From the NCBI RefSeq assembly GCF_016428915.1, contig NZ_JAELTP010000001.1, positions 1-64,000 of the forward strand: DNA of 64,000 bases, given 5' to 3'. The position numbers were made by a program, and so were the translations under genes. The DNA comes from Pandoraea sp. ASV26 (GTDB taxonomy: Bacteria; Pseudomonadota; Gammaproteobacteria; Burkholderiales; Burkholderiaceae). The notes under the pieces were generated by a model. The model had not been told where the DNA came from. It saw only the letters and a program-made list of their open reading frames with translations, and ran no database searches. Within the stretch, counting starts at the first letter, position 1; every line of letters begins with the position of its first letter. This document shows, one piece after another, positions 7,681-16,889 of the stretch.

Positions 7681-7716
7681 ACGTGGCGAACGTGGCGAAC
7701 GTGGCGAACGTGGCGG
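7681..7716. repeat. four tandem 9-bp repeats (ACGTGGCGA)
   Basis: ACGTGGCGA occurs three times and a fourth copy ends in G, in perfect register in the gap before the transporter gene. The repeat keeps an upstream ATG (7683) in frame with the transporter, but encodes only repeated ANV tripeptides and is not needed for it. It is a likely slippage-prone microsatellite. Confidence 0.85.
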
Positions 7717-7772
7717 ACGCCGGATGGCGGGTGCCCCGGCGCGCTTGTTCCCTTCTCTTTCCTAGGTTGCTC

Positions 7773-9116
7773 ATGAACTCGAACCCGTTGCAAACGCATG
7801 ACTACCGGGCTAACAGCGCCGCGACGACCGTCGCGCCCACGCAGGCCAGACGCGCCGTTGTCGCCGCGTCGCTCGGCAATATCCTGGAGTGGTACGACTT
7901 CGTGTTGTACGCCTACTTCTCCCCGCAGATCGCCCATCACTTCTTTCCGGCGGCGAGTGAAGCCACCTCGTTCCTGGTCGCGACCGCCACATTCGGCGTC
8001 GGCTTCGTGGCGCGTCCGCTGAGCGCGGCCATTCTGGGCGCTTATGGGGATCGTGCCGGACGCAAGGCCTCGCTGCTCGTCGTGATTCTGCTCATGGCAA
8101 TCGGCACAGCGATGATCGGACTGACACCCGGCTTCGACACCGCCGGGGTGGCCGCGTCTTTGACGATCGTGATCGCGCGCATCCTGCAAGGCTTCGCTTC
8201 GGGCGGCGAATGGGGCGGGGCTACCAGCTTCATCGTCGAATATGCACCGCGGCACCGGCGTGGCCTGTACGGCAGTTGGCAACAGGCCAGCCTCGCTGTG
8301 GCCCTGCTGCTCGGTTCGCTCAGCGCCGGGGCCATGACCTGGCTCATGCCGGCCCAGTCTCTGAACGACTGGGGCTGGCGCGTTCCCTTCGTGCTGGGAG
8401 CGTTCGTCATTGGCGTCTTCGGCTTCTGGCTGCGGAGAAATATCGACGAGTCGCCGCGCACCTCGGTCCCGGCAAATGTCCGGCCGAGTGGGCCCGTCAT
8501 CTCGACGTCCCCGATCGGCACAGCACTTCGCAAGCACCGCCGCAACCTCGGCATCGGGAGTCTGTTCACCATCGGCTGGACTGTCACGAACTATCTCTAC
8601 CTCGTGTACATGCCGATCTATCTGACCCGCACGCTGGGCCTGCCCGCCAGCGAAGCACTGATCGCCGCCAGTCTCCAGATCGCGTGCTTCATGATGCTCT
8701 CGCCCGTCATGGGGCACCTGTCCGACCGATGGGGCCGGCGCCCGTTGATGAGTGCAGGCGCGCTGTGCGTGCTGTTCGGCACGTACCCGCTCTTCGCCTT
8801 CATGTCCGCACACGCACATCTCCTGCCGGTCATCGGCGCGTTGTGCCTGCTCGCCGCCTTCATGGCCATGATGACCGGCCCGGCGCCCGCCTGGCAGGCC
8901 GAGCTATACCCCGGCGCGGTGCGCACCACATGCATCTCGCTCAGTTACAACGTCTCAGTCACGATTTTCGGCGGTTTCGCCCCCTTCGTCGCGACCTGGC
9001 TGATCGGAATGACGGGCAATCCGCTCTCGCCCACGTGGTACATCGCGGCTGGCGCGGTTGCGAGCCTCGTCGCGACCCGGCTATCACGCGAAACGGCCCG
9101 TGCCGCGCTGTCCTGA
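7773..9116 (+). CDS. MFS transporter, metabolite:H+ symporter (MHS) type
   Basis: This 447-residue integral membrane protein opens with SLGNILEWYDFVLYAYFS, the signature of the MHS branch (ProP, ShiA, KgtP). The loop motif GDRAGRKASL follows transmembrane helix 2, and LQGFASGGEWGGA and DRWGRRPL occur further on. Twelve helices are expected in the inner membrane. ATG at 7773 gives the usual N-terminus; an in-frame extension to 7683 crosses the 9-bp repeats and is unlikely. It probably imports the substrate processed by the neighbouring enzymes, perhaps an organic or amino acid. Substrate is unknown. Confidence 0.9.
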   Translation: MNSNPLQTHDYRANSAATTVAPTQARRAVVAASLGNILEWYDFVLYAYFSPQIAHHFFPAASEATSFLVATATFGVGFVARPLSAAILGAYGDRAGRKASLLVVILLMAIGTAMIGLTPGFDTAGVAASLTIVIARILQGFASGGEWGGATSFIVEYAPRHRRGLYGSWQQASLAVALLLGSLSAGAMTWLMPAQSLNDWGWRVPFVLGAFVIGVFGFWLRRNIDESPRTSVPANVRPSGPVISTSPIGTALRKHRRNLGIGSLFTIGWTVTNYLYLVYMPIYLTRTLGLPASEALIAASLQIACFMMLSPVMGHLSDRWGRRPLMSAGALCVLFGTYPLFAFMSAHAHLLPVIGALCLLAAFMAMMTGPAPAWQAELYPGAVRTTCISLSYNVSVTIFGGFAPFVATWLIGMTGNPLSPTWYIAAGAVASLVATRLSRETARAALS

Positions 9117-9141
9117 TTTGACTAGTGTGCGAGGACCCCTC

Positions 9142-10389
9142 ATGCATACGCACCTCCCCCATTTGGCGTCTGCGCTCACACCCGAGACGGACGAAGAGAC
9201 GCCGGCGGCCTCGACGGCCGCCATCGACTGGATTTCACGACTTATCGCCATCGACACGACGAGCCGCCAATCCAATCTCGGGCTGATCGAACTTCTACGC
9301 GACACCCTGCGCGCAAAGGGCATCGATGCGTGGCTCGACTACGACGGCAGCGGCGCGAAAGCCAATCTTTTCGCCACATTGCCCGGGCGCGACGGCAACA
9401 CACAGGGCGGCGTCGTGCTTTCCGGGCATACCGATGTCGTACCGGTCGATGCTCAGCATTGGCAGAGTCCGCCTTTCTCGCCTGAATTGCGTGACGGCCG
9501 GCTGTATGGCCGCGGGGCTTGCGACATGAAAGGCTTCATCGGCGCGGTCATGAGTCGGGTGCCCGCGTGGTGCGATGCACCGCCGGGGGCGCCGATCCAT
9601 CTCGCGTTCACCTACGACGAAGAGGTCGGCTGCCTTGGCGTTTCCCCGATGCTCGCGGCCATGGCCCGTCGCGGCATTCGTCCGCAAGGCTGTATCGTCG
9701 GTGAACCGACCGGCATGCAGGTGATCGTTGCGCACAAGGGCATCAACATCTACCGCTGCTGCGTGCAAGGGCATGCCGTGCACTCGTCGCTCGCACCCTC
9801 GGGCGTCAATGCCATCGAGTACGCCGCGCGTGTGATCTGCCACATTCGCGACCTGGCAAACGCCTTCGCGGCGCACGGCCCCTATGATGAGGGCTTCGAC
9901 GTACCGTTCAGTACCGCACAGACCGGCACGATAAAAGGCGGCATCGCCCTGAACACTGTGCCGGCCGACTGCGAGTTCGTCTTCGAGTACCGTAACCTTC
10001 CGGGTGTGAATGCAGACGCGATCTTCGCCCGGATCGAGGCTTACGCCGCCCAGACGCTCGTTCCGGAAATGCAACGCGTGCATCCCCAGGCAACGATCCG
10101 GTTCACGAAAATCGCGGCGCCACCGTCGATGCAGGCCGACGAAACCCAGCCCCTGGTACGCCTGATGCGCGCGCTGGTCCCGGACACGCCCGCGCGCAAG
10201 GTGTCGTATGGGACCGAAGCCGGTTTCTTCCAGCGCGCGGGCATTCCGACGATCGTTTGCGGCCCCGGGAGCATCGCTCAGGCCCACCAGCCGGACGAGT
10301 TCGTCGCACTTGCCGAAATCGCCCGGTGCGAGCGCTTCCTGTCGAAACTGACGGCCGCGTCGGACGGGATACACGGCCCGTTCTTATGA
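9142..10389 (+). CDS. M20-family deacylase, acetylornithine deacetylase (ArgE)-like
   Basis: At 415 residues it is a zinc-dependent M20 amidohydrolase. Metal and catalytic segments are present: LSGHTDVVPVD, GRGACDMKGF and TYDEEVGCLG, followed by an AHKGINIYRC dimerisation-domain start. GAGG precedes the ATG at 9142 at suitable distance. ArgE removes acetyl from N-acetylornithine, but Burkholderiaceae usually recycle the acetyl group through ArgJ. This copy, at the end of a catabolic-looking operon beside a deformylase-like protein, therefore more likely hydrolyses another N-acyl amino acid. It is convergent with the receptor gene at 10462. Confidence 0.85.
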   Translation: MHTHLPHLASALTPETDEETPAASTAAIDWISRLIAIDTTSRQSNLGLIELLRDTLRAKGIDAWLDYDGSGAKANLFATLPGRDGNTQGGVVLSGHTDVVPVDAQHWQSPPFSPELRDGRLYGRGACDMKGFIGAVMSRVPAWCDAPPGAPIHLAFTYDEEVGCLGVSPMLAAMARRGIRPQGCIVGEPTGMQVIVAHKGINIYRCCVQGHAVHSSLAPSGVNAIEYAARVICHIRDLANAFAAHGPYDEGFDVPFSTAQTGTIKGGIALNTVPADCEFVFEYRNLPGVNADAIFARIEAYAAQTLVPEMQRVHPQATIRFTKIAAPPSMQADETQPLVRLMRALVPDTPARKVSYGTEAGFFQRAGIPTIVCGPGSIAQAHQPDEFVALAEIARCERFLSKLTAASDGIHGPFL

Positions 10390-10461
10390 CCGTCTGGAAT
10401 GGAAAGCGCTGCGTGACGCAACAACCTCAACGTCACCCGGCCGGAGGACGGCAACCCCCGC

Positions 10462-12987
10462 TCAGAACTCGAACGTTGCCGACAGCGTGGCGGAGCGGGC
10501 ATCGCCAATCGAGACGAAATACTGACTCGCGCTCGACGGGTAGTAGGTCTTGTTGAACACGTTCTTGATGTTCAACTGATAGTGCACCGGGTGACGGCCG
10601 ATCTTCGTGTCGTACGCGGCGAACACGTCGGCAACGAAGTACGCCGGCAGCGTGAAGCTGTTGGCCGAGTCCCCCGGACGTGACCCGATATAGCGCCCGA
10701 CCGCGCCGAGGCGCAGGTTGCCGCTGCCGTCACCCAGCACGGGGCCCCAGTCGTACACACCGGCCAGCGACGCCGTGTGACGCGCCACGTTCGCCAGCGT
10801 ATTCCCGGTGTAGAGCGGATCGTCGGTGGTCTTCGCGTCGATGAACGCGTAGCTCGCGATCACGTTCCAGCGCTGCCCGATACGGCCCGACACATCCAGC
10901 TCGACGCCACGCGAGCGTGCCGCGCCCGAGGTCCGCCAGTCGATCGCCTTGGTGGCGTCGTTGAACTGCGACACCAGCACATTGCGCTTGTCGATGTTGA
11001 AAAGCGCCAGCGTGCCGCTCAGCCCGTTCGGCATATCGAGCTTCGCACCGACTTCATACGACTTGGCATGCTCCGGCGCGATGTTCGAGCCGATCACCAC
11101 GCCGGACGACAGCGGCGCGATCGTCGACGTCGGTTTGAGCGACTCCGAATAGCTGCCGTACAGCGACAGATAATCCGTCGCCTTGTAGACGACACCCGCG
11201 CGCGGCAGCCACTTCGAATCGCTGATGTTCGTATTGACCTGGAACGGCCGCCCCTTGCCCGCCAACTGACTGTAGGTCAGCAGACGCACACCCGCCACGA
11301 CAATCCAGCGATCGGTGACGTGGATGGCGTCCTGGAAGAAGAGCGACGCGTCGTGCAGCGTATCGGTCTGATCGCTGTCGCTGGCCGAGACGGTCGTCGG
11401 GATCACCTCGCAGCCGTACACCGGATTCAGATAGCTGAACGTGCATTTCGCCGTCTGCCGGATCAGATCGCGACGATAGATGCGCCGGTACTCCCAGTCG
11501 CCCCCGAATTGCAGATCGTGGCGCATGCCCGCCAGATGCACCTTGCCGTCGAGATAGGCAATGCCGTAACTGTCCGTGCTGTCCGAACCGCGCGTGCCGT
11601 CGTTGCTTCGCGAGATGACCCCGGTCTGGGTGTTGATGCCGTTCACGCGCAGTTGCCCGGCGTCATAGGTCTCGGTGTTGTAGCTGTAGCCGAAGTGCGC
11701 CTTCCAGTCGGGATTGAACTGATGATCGACGGTGATCTGCGCCAGATGCGATTGCCCGGTCATCTCGTTGTGCACGTCATCCAGACGTTCGCGCGCCGAG
11801 ATGGCCAGCGGCTTGTTCGTGCTCGGATCGATGACGGTGCCGCGATCGAACGGCGTCAGGAAATTGCGGTACTCGTACGAGAGCACTACCTGCGTGTCGC
11901 GTCCGTAATACGCCAGCGTCGGCGCGACCAGCGTCTCGCGCTGCGCGCCGAAGTTGCGCCAGTACTGCTGGTTGTTCTGGTCGACGACCAGGCGGTACGC
12001 CAGAGCGCTGTCGCCGATGGGACCGGTCGTGTCGAGCGTTTCTTCCACACCGTTCTTGCCGTGCCCGTAGGTCGTGCCGGCCACGCTCACGGCCGTGTAG
12101 GGCTTGAGCAGCGGGCGCTTGCTCACCACGTTGATGACGCCGCCCGGATCCATGATCCCGTAGAGCAGCGACGTCGGCCCTTTGAGCACCTCGACGGAAT
12201 CGGCGTTCGCATTGAATCCGCGCCCCTGCACGAGCGGCATGCCGTTGTGCATGATCGAGCCGTCGCGGTTGCCGCCAAAGCCACGTTTGAGCAGCGTGTC
12301 CTGCGTGCCCGCCAGCGTATTGCCCTGCACGATGCCGCTCACGTTGATCAGCGCGTCATCGAGCGTGCGGGCACGCTGATCGGCCAGCACCTGATGCGGC
12401 ACCACATTGATGACCTGCGGAATGTCGAGGATGGGGGCGTCCGAGCGCGACACGTTGGCGTCTACCGGCTGGCGATACGCATCGGACCACGCCTGCGCCT
12501 GAACATGTGTCGCCGGCAATGCCACATCGCCCGCGCCAGTCCCCGAAGCGAGCGCGGCAGCGACCGGCGCTCCCTGCGGCAGCAGCGTGTAACCGGCCCC
12601 TTGCGGCGATACGTTCAACCCGGTGCCCGCCAGCAATTGACCGAAGGCACCCGGCACGTCGAAGCGGCCCTGCACGCCGGGGCTTTGACGCCCTGCCGTG
12701 AGCGCGGGTGTGTACGTCAGGAGAATGCCGGCTTCACGGCCGAAGCGCGTGAGCACGCTGTCGAGCGACCCGGCGGGAATGGCGTAGATGCGGGTGACGG
12801 CAGCGGAACTGGTCTTCGCGGACGCGTCCGGCGCGCTGGCCGTCTGCGCGTGCGCGGCGTTGGCGTACAGCGTTGACGCGAACGTGACCGCCACGGCAAC
12901 GCAGACGCTGCGGCGACGCAAAGCGGAGCAGGCGTGCAAGCCATGACGGCGAGCGGCGCGCGGGAAATCGGGTGAAGCAACGGCCAT
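10462..12987 (-). CDS. TonB-dependent siderophore receptor with N-terminal STN signalling domain
   Basis: The 841-residue outer-membrane receptor has a signal peptide (to about ANAAHAQ) and an STN domain (about residues 60-140, YAIPAGSLDSVLTRFGREAG). A plug begins near SDAPILDIPQVINVVPHQVL, and a 22-strand barrel ends in a terminal Phe (SATLSATFEF). Plug landmarks such as VEVLKGPTSLLYGIMDPGG are intact. The STN domain implies surface signalling: ligand-loaded receptor contacts the FecR protein encoded just upstream, which frees the ECF sigma factor. The ligand is probably a ferric siderophore, of ferripyoverdine/ferrichrome class by length and architecture, but this is not determined. A damaged paralog fragment lies at 2295-2774. 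Confidence 0.93.
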   Translation of the reverse strand: MAVASPDFPRAARRHGLHACSALRRRSVCVAVAVTFASTLYANAAHAQTASAPDASAKTSSAAVTRIYAIPAGSLDSVLTRFGREAGILLTYTPALTAGRQSPGVQGRFDVPGAFGQLLAGTGLNVSPQGAGYTLLPQGAPVAAALASGTGAGDVALPATHVQAQAWSDAYRQPVDANVSRSDAPILDIPQVINVVPHQVLADQRARTLDDALINVSGIVQGNTLAGTQDTLLKRGFGGNRDGSIMHNGMPLVQGRGFNANADSVEVLKGPTSLLYGIMDPGGVINVVSKRPLLKPYTAVSVAGTTYGHGKNGVEETLDTTGPIGDSALAYRLVVDQNNQQYWRNFGAQRETLVAPTLAYYGRDTQVVLSYEYRNFLTPFDRGTVIDPSTNKPLAISARERLDDVHNEMTGQSHLAQITVDHQFNPDWKAHFGYSYNTETYDAGQLRVNGINTQTGVISRSNDGTRGSDSTDSYGIAYLDGKVHLAGMRHDLQFGGDWEYRRIYRRDLIRQTAKCTFSYLNPVYGCEVIPTTVSASDSDQTDTLHDASLFFQDAIHVTDRWIVVAGVRLLTYSQLAGKGRPFQVNTNISDSKWLPRAGVVYKATDYLSLYGSYSESLKPTSTIAPLSSGVVIGSNIAPEHAKSYEVGAKLDMPNGLSGTLALFNIDKRNVLVSQFNDATKAIDWRTSGAARSRGVELDVSGRIGQRWNVIASYAFIDAKTTDDPLYTGNTLANVARHTASLAGVYDWGPVLGDGSGNLRLGAVGRYIGSRPGDSANSFTLPAYFVADVFAAYDTKIGRHPVHYQLNIKNVFNKTYYPSSASQYFVSIGDARSATLSATFEF

Positions 12988-13100
12988 GATGTGAGATCTC
13001 GTTCAGGCAATGGAGAGAAGGTTTCACTTCCCTTGTCACGCGAGACCGACGAAACAGCTCACTGACCGGACAAAAATTTGATGAGATGGCGAAAGACGCT

Positions 13101-14132
13101 TCAGCCGCGCGGGCCGATCGTCACCCAGTAGCGCGTGACCGACGCCACCGACACCGGCAGCGCGTGCGGCAACACGGCGAGAATCGCGTCCGTATCGCCC
13201 AGCGGATACGTGCCGGACACCCGTAACGCCGCCACGCCCGGGTCGCAACGCACGTAACCGCGCCGATAGCGCGACAGCTCGGCCAGAAACGCGTCGAGGC
13301 GCATGTCGACGGCGACGAACATGCCGTCGGCCCACGCCCCGTCCCCCTCCGCAAGCGGTGTCACAGGCGCGACATCCCGCGACGTGAACTGCGTCTGCTC
13401 CCCGGCATGGACGATCCGCGCGCCGTCCGCGTCACGCCCCGTCGCATTGGGCGTCACACGCACCGCGCCTTCGAATACCTGCACCGATTCGCCATCGCTT
13501 CCCTGCGCGGCCTGACGCACCACGAAGCGCGTGCCCATCGGTTGCAGCGTCGCCTGCGCCGTGACCACGATCAGCGGTCTGGGGGGCACGTGCCCGGCGT
13601 CCTTGCCCGTCGTGACCATGATTTCGCCGGCGATGAGCGCGATGCGTCGCACATTCCCCTGCATTGACAGGCGCACGGCGCTGCGGGTGTTGAGCACGAG
13701 CGTCGTGCCGTCTGCCAGACGCAGCGTACGACGCTCCCCCACCCCGGTGCGCGCATCGGCCCGCAGCCATTGGACAGCCAGCGGATCGCTCGCCACCCAA
13801 GCGCCGGTGCCCATGAACAGCGCCCCGGCGATGGCCTTCACCGCCATGCGACGCCCGCGCGAACGCGGTGCCTGAAGCGCGGCCTGCGCGAGCGCCGCAC
13901 CGAGCGTGCCGGACACATGCCGCATGCGTTCGTCAGCCTTTTCAATGTGCCGCCACGCGCGTTCATGTTCGGGATGGGCTTCGCGCCAGCGGACGCAGGC
14001 AGCGCGCAGCGTGTCGGTGACGTTGCCGCTGCGCAGCGACACCCACCATTCGACGGCCTGCTGCGCGATAGCCGCGTCGAAACCGCCGACGGGCGAAGGA
14101 GACGAGGACGAGGATGCGGACGTGCGCGTCAT
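13101..14132 (-). CDS. FecR-type anti-sigma factor/signal transducer
   Basis: This 343-residue protein has a cytoplasmic N-terminal DUF4880-like part (AIAQQAVEWWVSLRSG, ...WREAHPEHERAWRHIE), one membrane segment (about AIAGALFMGTGAWVA) and a periplasmic FecR domain (VGERRTLRLADGTTLVLNTRSAVRL). Its start overlaps the sigma-factor stop by ATGA, showing translational coupling. It holds the sigma factor inactive until the STN domain of the receptor signals. A further start at 14156 would add eight residues but lies inside the sigma gene without benefit. Confidence 0.92.
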   Translation of the reverse strand: MTRTSASSSSSPSPVGGFDAAIAQQAVEWWVSLRSGNVTDTLRAACVRWREAHPEHERAWRHIEKADERMRHVSGTLGAALAQAALQAPRSRGRRMAVKAIAGALFMGTGAWVASDPLAVQWLRADARTGVGERRTLRLADGTTLVLNTRSAVRLSMQGNVRRIALIAGEIMVTTGKDAGHVPPRPLIVVTAQATLQPMGTRFVVRQAAQGSDGESVQVFEGAVRVTPNATGRDADGARIVHAGEQTQFTSRDVAPVTPLAEGDGAWADGMFVAVDMRLDAFLAELSRYRRGYVRCDPGVAALRVSGTYPLGDTDAILAVLPHALPVSVASVTRYWVTIGPRG

Positions 14133-14653
14133 GCGGCGCCCATCGCGAAGAAGCACTGTGTGCCGGCGCGCACGAGATGGCGTTTCACCGTCGCGAGCGA
14201 AATGCCGAGTTCGGCGGCGATCTCGAGGTGCGTCAGCCCGTCGAGCTGTGCCAGCAGGAAGGCGCGTTTGACGAGCGCGGGCAGACCATCGAGACAGCGG
14301 TCGATCTCGAGCAGCGTCTCGAGCACGATGGCGCGTTCTTCGGCAGACGGCGCGAGCGCCTCCGGCTGTTGCGCGAGGGCGTCGAGATAAGCGCGCTCGA
14401 TCTGCTGGCGACGCCAGTCGTTATAGAGAACGCGTTGCGCGACGGTAGTCAGGAAAGCGCGTGGCGACGCCAGCATGCGCGGCGGATCGCGCTCGAGCAG
14501 ACGCACGAACGTGTCGTGCGCCAGATCGGCCGCGCGGTGCGAGCAGCCGGTCTTGCGGTGCAGCCAGCCATGCAGCCAGCCGTGATGGTCGGTGTAGAGC
14601 CCCCGCAGCGTGGTGTCGCACGGCAGCGTGGGCAACGTGTCGTCGGCGGGCAT
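14129..14653 (-). CDS. ECF sigma factor, FecI type
   Basis: The 174-residue protein has region 2 (LAHDTFVRLL, FLTTVAQRVLYNDWRR) and region 4 (LPALVKRAFLLAQLDGLTHLEIAAELGISLATVKRHL) of iron-starvation sigma factors. It should direct RNA polymerase to the receptor gene promoter when FecR releases it. The order fecI-fecR-receptor and the Fur-like site upstream support iron control at two levels. Confidence 0.93.
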   Translation of the reverse strand: MPADDTLPTLPCDTTLRGLYTDHHGWLHGWLHRKTGCSHRAADLAHDTFVRLLERDPPRMLASPRAFLTTVAQRVLYNDWRRQQIERAYLDALAQQPEALAPSAEERAIVLETLLEIDRCLDGLPALVKRAFLLAQLDGLTHLEIAAELGISLATVKRHLVRAGTQCFFAMGAA

Positions 14654-14702
14654 GCGCCCCTCCTGTCCCCGGGCCAGGTGTGGCCGAAAGGCTCAGGCAC
14701 CG

Positions 14703-14727
14703 TTTTGCAAATGAGAATCGTTCGCAG
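14703..14727 (-). promoter_or_regulatory. candidate Fur box upstream of the sigma-factor gene
   Basis: The plus strand reads TTTGCAAATGAGAATCGTTCGCAG. The core AATGAGAATCGTT matches the left arm of Fur sites (AATGAGAATnATT) well and the right arm only partly. It lies 50-70 bp before the fecI start, a normal operator distance. Fur repression is inferred. Confidence 0.55.
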
Positions 14728-14834
14728 TATAGCAAACAAGTCTCCGGGGACGGCACGCCGCTCGCACCGTCGTCGCTACGCGTGGTGCGTATGCGACAAC
14801 GGTCTGGACGTCACGCATGGACATCGCGCCGGGA

Positions 14835-15548
14835 TCAGTAGTCCGTGTCGTCGAGCAACATGTCTTCGAAGAACGCCCCGAAGCGTTGTTGCGGATCACG
14901 CAGGTGGATTTCCAGAATCCAGCGCATGGCCGAGGGCGTCGTGTCGAAATCGGCGAGCGAACCGGTGTGGATGGCCGCATGCGGGAAGTCCGACACCCGA
15001 TGTCCGGGCAGATCGAAGTTCAGCGTCCAGCCCATGCGCGTGGCGAGCGCATCGGCATAGGCGTAGAGCGCTTGCCCCGTCGCCCCCTCGCGCTGCCACC
15101 TGGCGCGCACGTCGTGAAACAGGGCTTCGGCGTCGTGGGCGCAACGGGCGTACTCAGCGTGCTCGCCCACGACGAAGCTGGCGCCGCCGTCTCCCTCCCA
15201 CGCCTCGAAGCGCGGTGCGATGTCGATGAAGAACAGGTCGTTCTCGCCGAGCACCACGCCCGGCTCGGACGCCTGACGCATCGGCTTGAGCGTGTTCTTG
15301 CCGAAGCGCACGCGCGTCGGATGCCAGCTTAACTCCAGCCCGGCGGCCGTGAGCACGCCCTTGGCCATGGTCACGGCGTCTTCCTCCACCATGCCCGGAT
15401 GCACCTTCGCCGCGATATCGCGAATGGCCGCGCGGGTCTTGCGACGCGCCGCGAGCATGCCGTCGACGGAGAACGCCGGGCCGACGCGCTCGGCCAGCGA
15501 GGCGTCGTCCGGATAGCGGATGGCAGATGAAGTCGCTTGATTCGACAT
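14835..15548 (-). CDS. M24-family metallopeptidase (Xaa-Pro aminopeptidase/creatinase fold)
   Basis: The 237-residue protein shows the pita-bread M24 pattern: DLFFIDIAPRFEAWEGDGGA supplies the two Asp ligands, HRVSDFPHAAIH the His region and LEIHL a late Glu. At this length it lacks the N-terminal domain of full prolidases. The start at 15548 has GAGAGG eight bases upstream; further upstream sequence is arginine-rich and unlike protein. It is divergent from the GlxA-type regulator (216 bp apart). It could hydrolyse a small peptide or be a non-peptidase member; the substrate is unknown. Confidence 0.8.
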   Translation of the reverse strand: MSNQATSSAIRYPDDASLAERVGPAFSVDGMLAARRKTRAAIRDIAAKVHPGMVEEDAVTMAKGVLTAAGLELSWHPTRVRFGKNTLKPMRQASEPGVVLGENDLFFIDIAPRFEAWEGDGGASFVVGEHAEYARCAHDAEALFHDVRARWQREGATGQALYAYADALATRMGWTLNFDLPGHRVSDFPHAAIHTGSLADFDTTPSAMRWILEIHLRDPQQRFGAFFEDMLLDDTDY

Positions 15549-15763
15549 ACGTAACCTCTCAGTGGGGAGACAGACATCGCGACGGCCCGTGCCGTCACTG
15601 ACAGGACCGATTGTGGAAGCGAAACCTCCCCGACGGCCCCGACAGGCGCGGCCCGATCGGGCCAATCAGCGGCATCTTCGCGCCAGCACGCGGCCGGACA
15701 CGTCCCGATGCGCCGCTTTCTGCCAAAATGCGGCGCATTACTGCCAGCGTTCATCCGTCCCCC

Positions 15764-16732
15764 ATGACCCGTCACGTCGCCTTGCTGGTCTTTCCCGGTG
15801 TGCAATCGCTCGACGTGAGCGGGCCGCTGGACGTCTTCGCCGAAGCCAACCGTTTCCTGCTCCCCGGCGATCACTATCAGACGGAAGTCGTCGGCACGCA
15901 GCACGGCCCCATCGCCTGCTCGAACGGGATGACGCTGATGCCGCGCCGTCACTATCAGGACGTAGGCGGCCATCTCGATCTGCTGCTGGTGGCGGGCGGC
16001 CCGTCGCTGCTCACGGATGCGCTAGGCCCCAACGTGTACCGCTGGCTGAACGACATGGTGCCGCGCGCGCGTCGCTACGGCTCGATCTGCAACGGCGCCC
16101 TGGTGCTGGCCGCCGCCGGCTTGCTCGACGGCAAGCGCGTGACCACGCACTGGAACGACGTGAGCGTGCTCGCCGAACGCGCGCCGGGTGCGCACATCGA
16201 AGCGGATCGGTTGTTCGTGCAGGACGAGCGCCTCTTCACGTCGGCCGGGGTGACGGCCGGGATCGACCTGTCGCTGCATCTGCTCGCACAGGATCACGGA
16301 CAGGGCGTCGCGCTCAATGTCGCGAAGCGTCTGGTCGTCTTCACGCAACGCTCGGGCGGGCAGTCGCAGTTCAGCCCTTACCTCACGCCGTATGTCGAGC
16401 CGGATTCCCCCGTCGCACAGGTGCAGCAGTACGTGCTCGCGCATCTGGCCGATCCGCTGTCGGTCGGCGATCTGGCGGCGGTGGCGAAGATGAGCGTGCG
16501 CAACTTCTCCCGGGTGTTTGCGCGCGATGCGGGCGTCACGCCCGCCGATTTCGTGAGCGCCGCCCGGGTCGATGCCGCCCGGGTGATGCTCGAGAACGGC
16601 AACGCACCGCTCAAGACCGTGGCGTGGGAGTGCGGTTTCGGCGATCCGCACAATATGCGCAAAGTCTTCCAGCGCCGCTTCGGCGTGTCGCCGCAGCAAT
16701 ATCGCGAGCACTTCGGGCGGCCACCGCGCTGA
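15764..16732 (+). CDS. GlxA-type AraC-family regulator with DJ-1/PfpI domain
   Basis: At 322 residues it has an N-terminal DJ-1/PfpI-like domain ([24 protein letters not shown]; the conserved elbow [18 protein letters not shown] with Cys near 105) and a C-terminal double HTH of AraC type ([51 protein letters not shown]). Such proteins usually activate catabolic genes in response to amines or amino acids. The ATG at 15764 is where the domain begins. The divergent M24 gene is the most obvious candidate target. Confidence 0.9.
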   Translation: MTRHVALLVFPGVQSLDVSGPLDVFAEANRFLLPGDHYQTEVVGTQHGPIACSNGMTLMPRRHYQDVGGHLDLLLVAGGPSLLTDALGPNVYRWLNDMVPRARRYGSICNGALVLAAAGLLDGKRVTTHWNDVSVLAERAPGAHIEADRLFVQDERLFTSAGVTAGIDLSLHLLAQDHGQGVALNVAKRLVVFTQRSGGQSQFSPYLTPYVEPDSPVAQVQQYVLAHLADPLSVGDLAAVAKMSVRNFSRVFARDAGVTPADFVSAARVDAARVMLENGNAPLKTVAWECGFGDPHNMRKVFQRRFGVSPQQYREHFGRPPR

Positions 16733-16821
16733 GCGCTCCCATCGCGAGAAGGTTTCACCCCCTCACCCGCACCGGATCACCGTGCGCACAATCGGCGCCG
16801 CCATATCATGGAAAACATTTA

Positions 16822-16849
16822 TTGACCGACCGGCCGGTCGGCTTATAAT
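16822..16849 (+). promoter_or_regulatory. paa operon promoter with PaaR-like palindrome
   Basis: -35 TTGACC (16822-16827) and -10 TATAAT (16844-16849) are 16 bp apart. A perfect 16-bp palindrome CCGACCGGCCGGTCGG (16826-16841) fills the spacer. ACCGACCGGTCGGT-like palindromes are described as sites of the TetR-type PaaR repressor in betaproteobacteria. A PaaR-like gene lies at 23427. Binding here would block polymerase until phenylacetyl-CoA relieves it. Confidence 0.85.
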
Positions 16850-16889
16850 GCGTTTCATATCCCCACATATGCCGCGGAGGCCTTCCTCT

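Noticed and set aside
10777-12876. 699-codon open frame on the plus strand opposite the TonB receptor
   Set aside because: It is antisense to a well-conserved receptor, has Arg/His/Asp-rich composition without any domain, and is explained by GC-biased codon use of the real gene.
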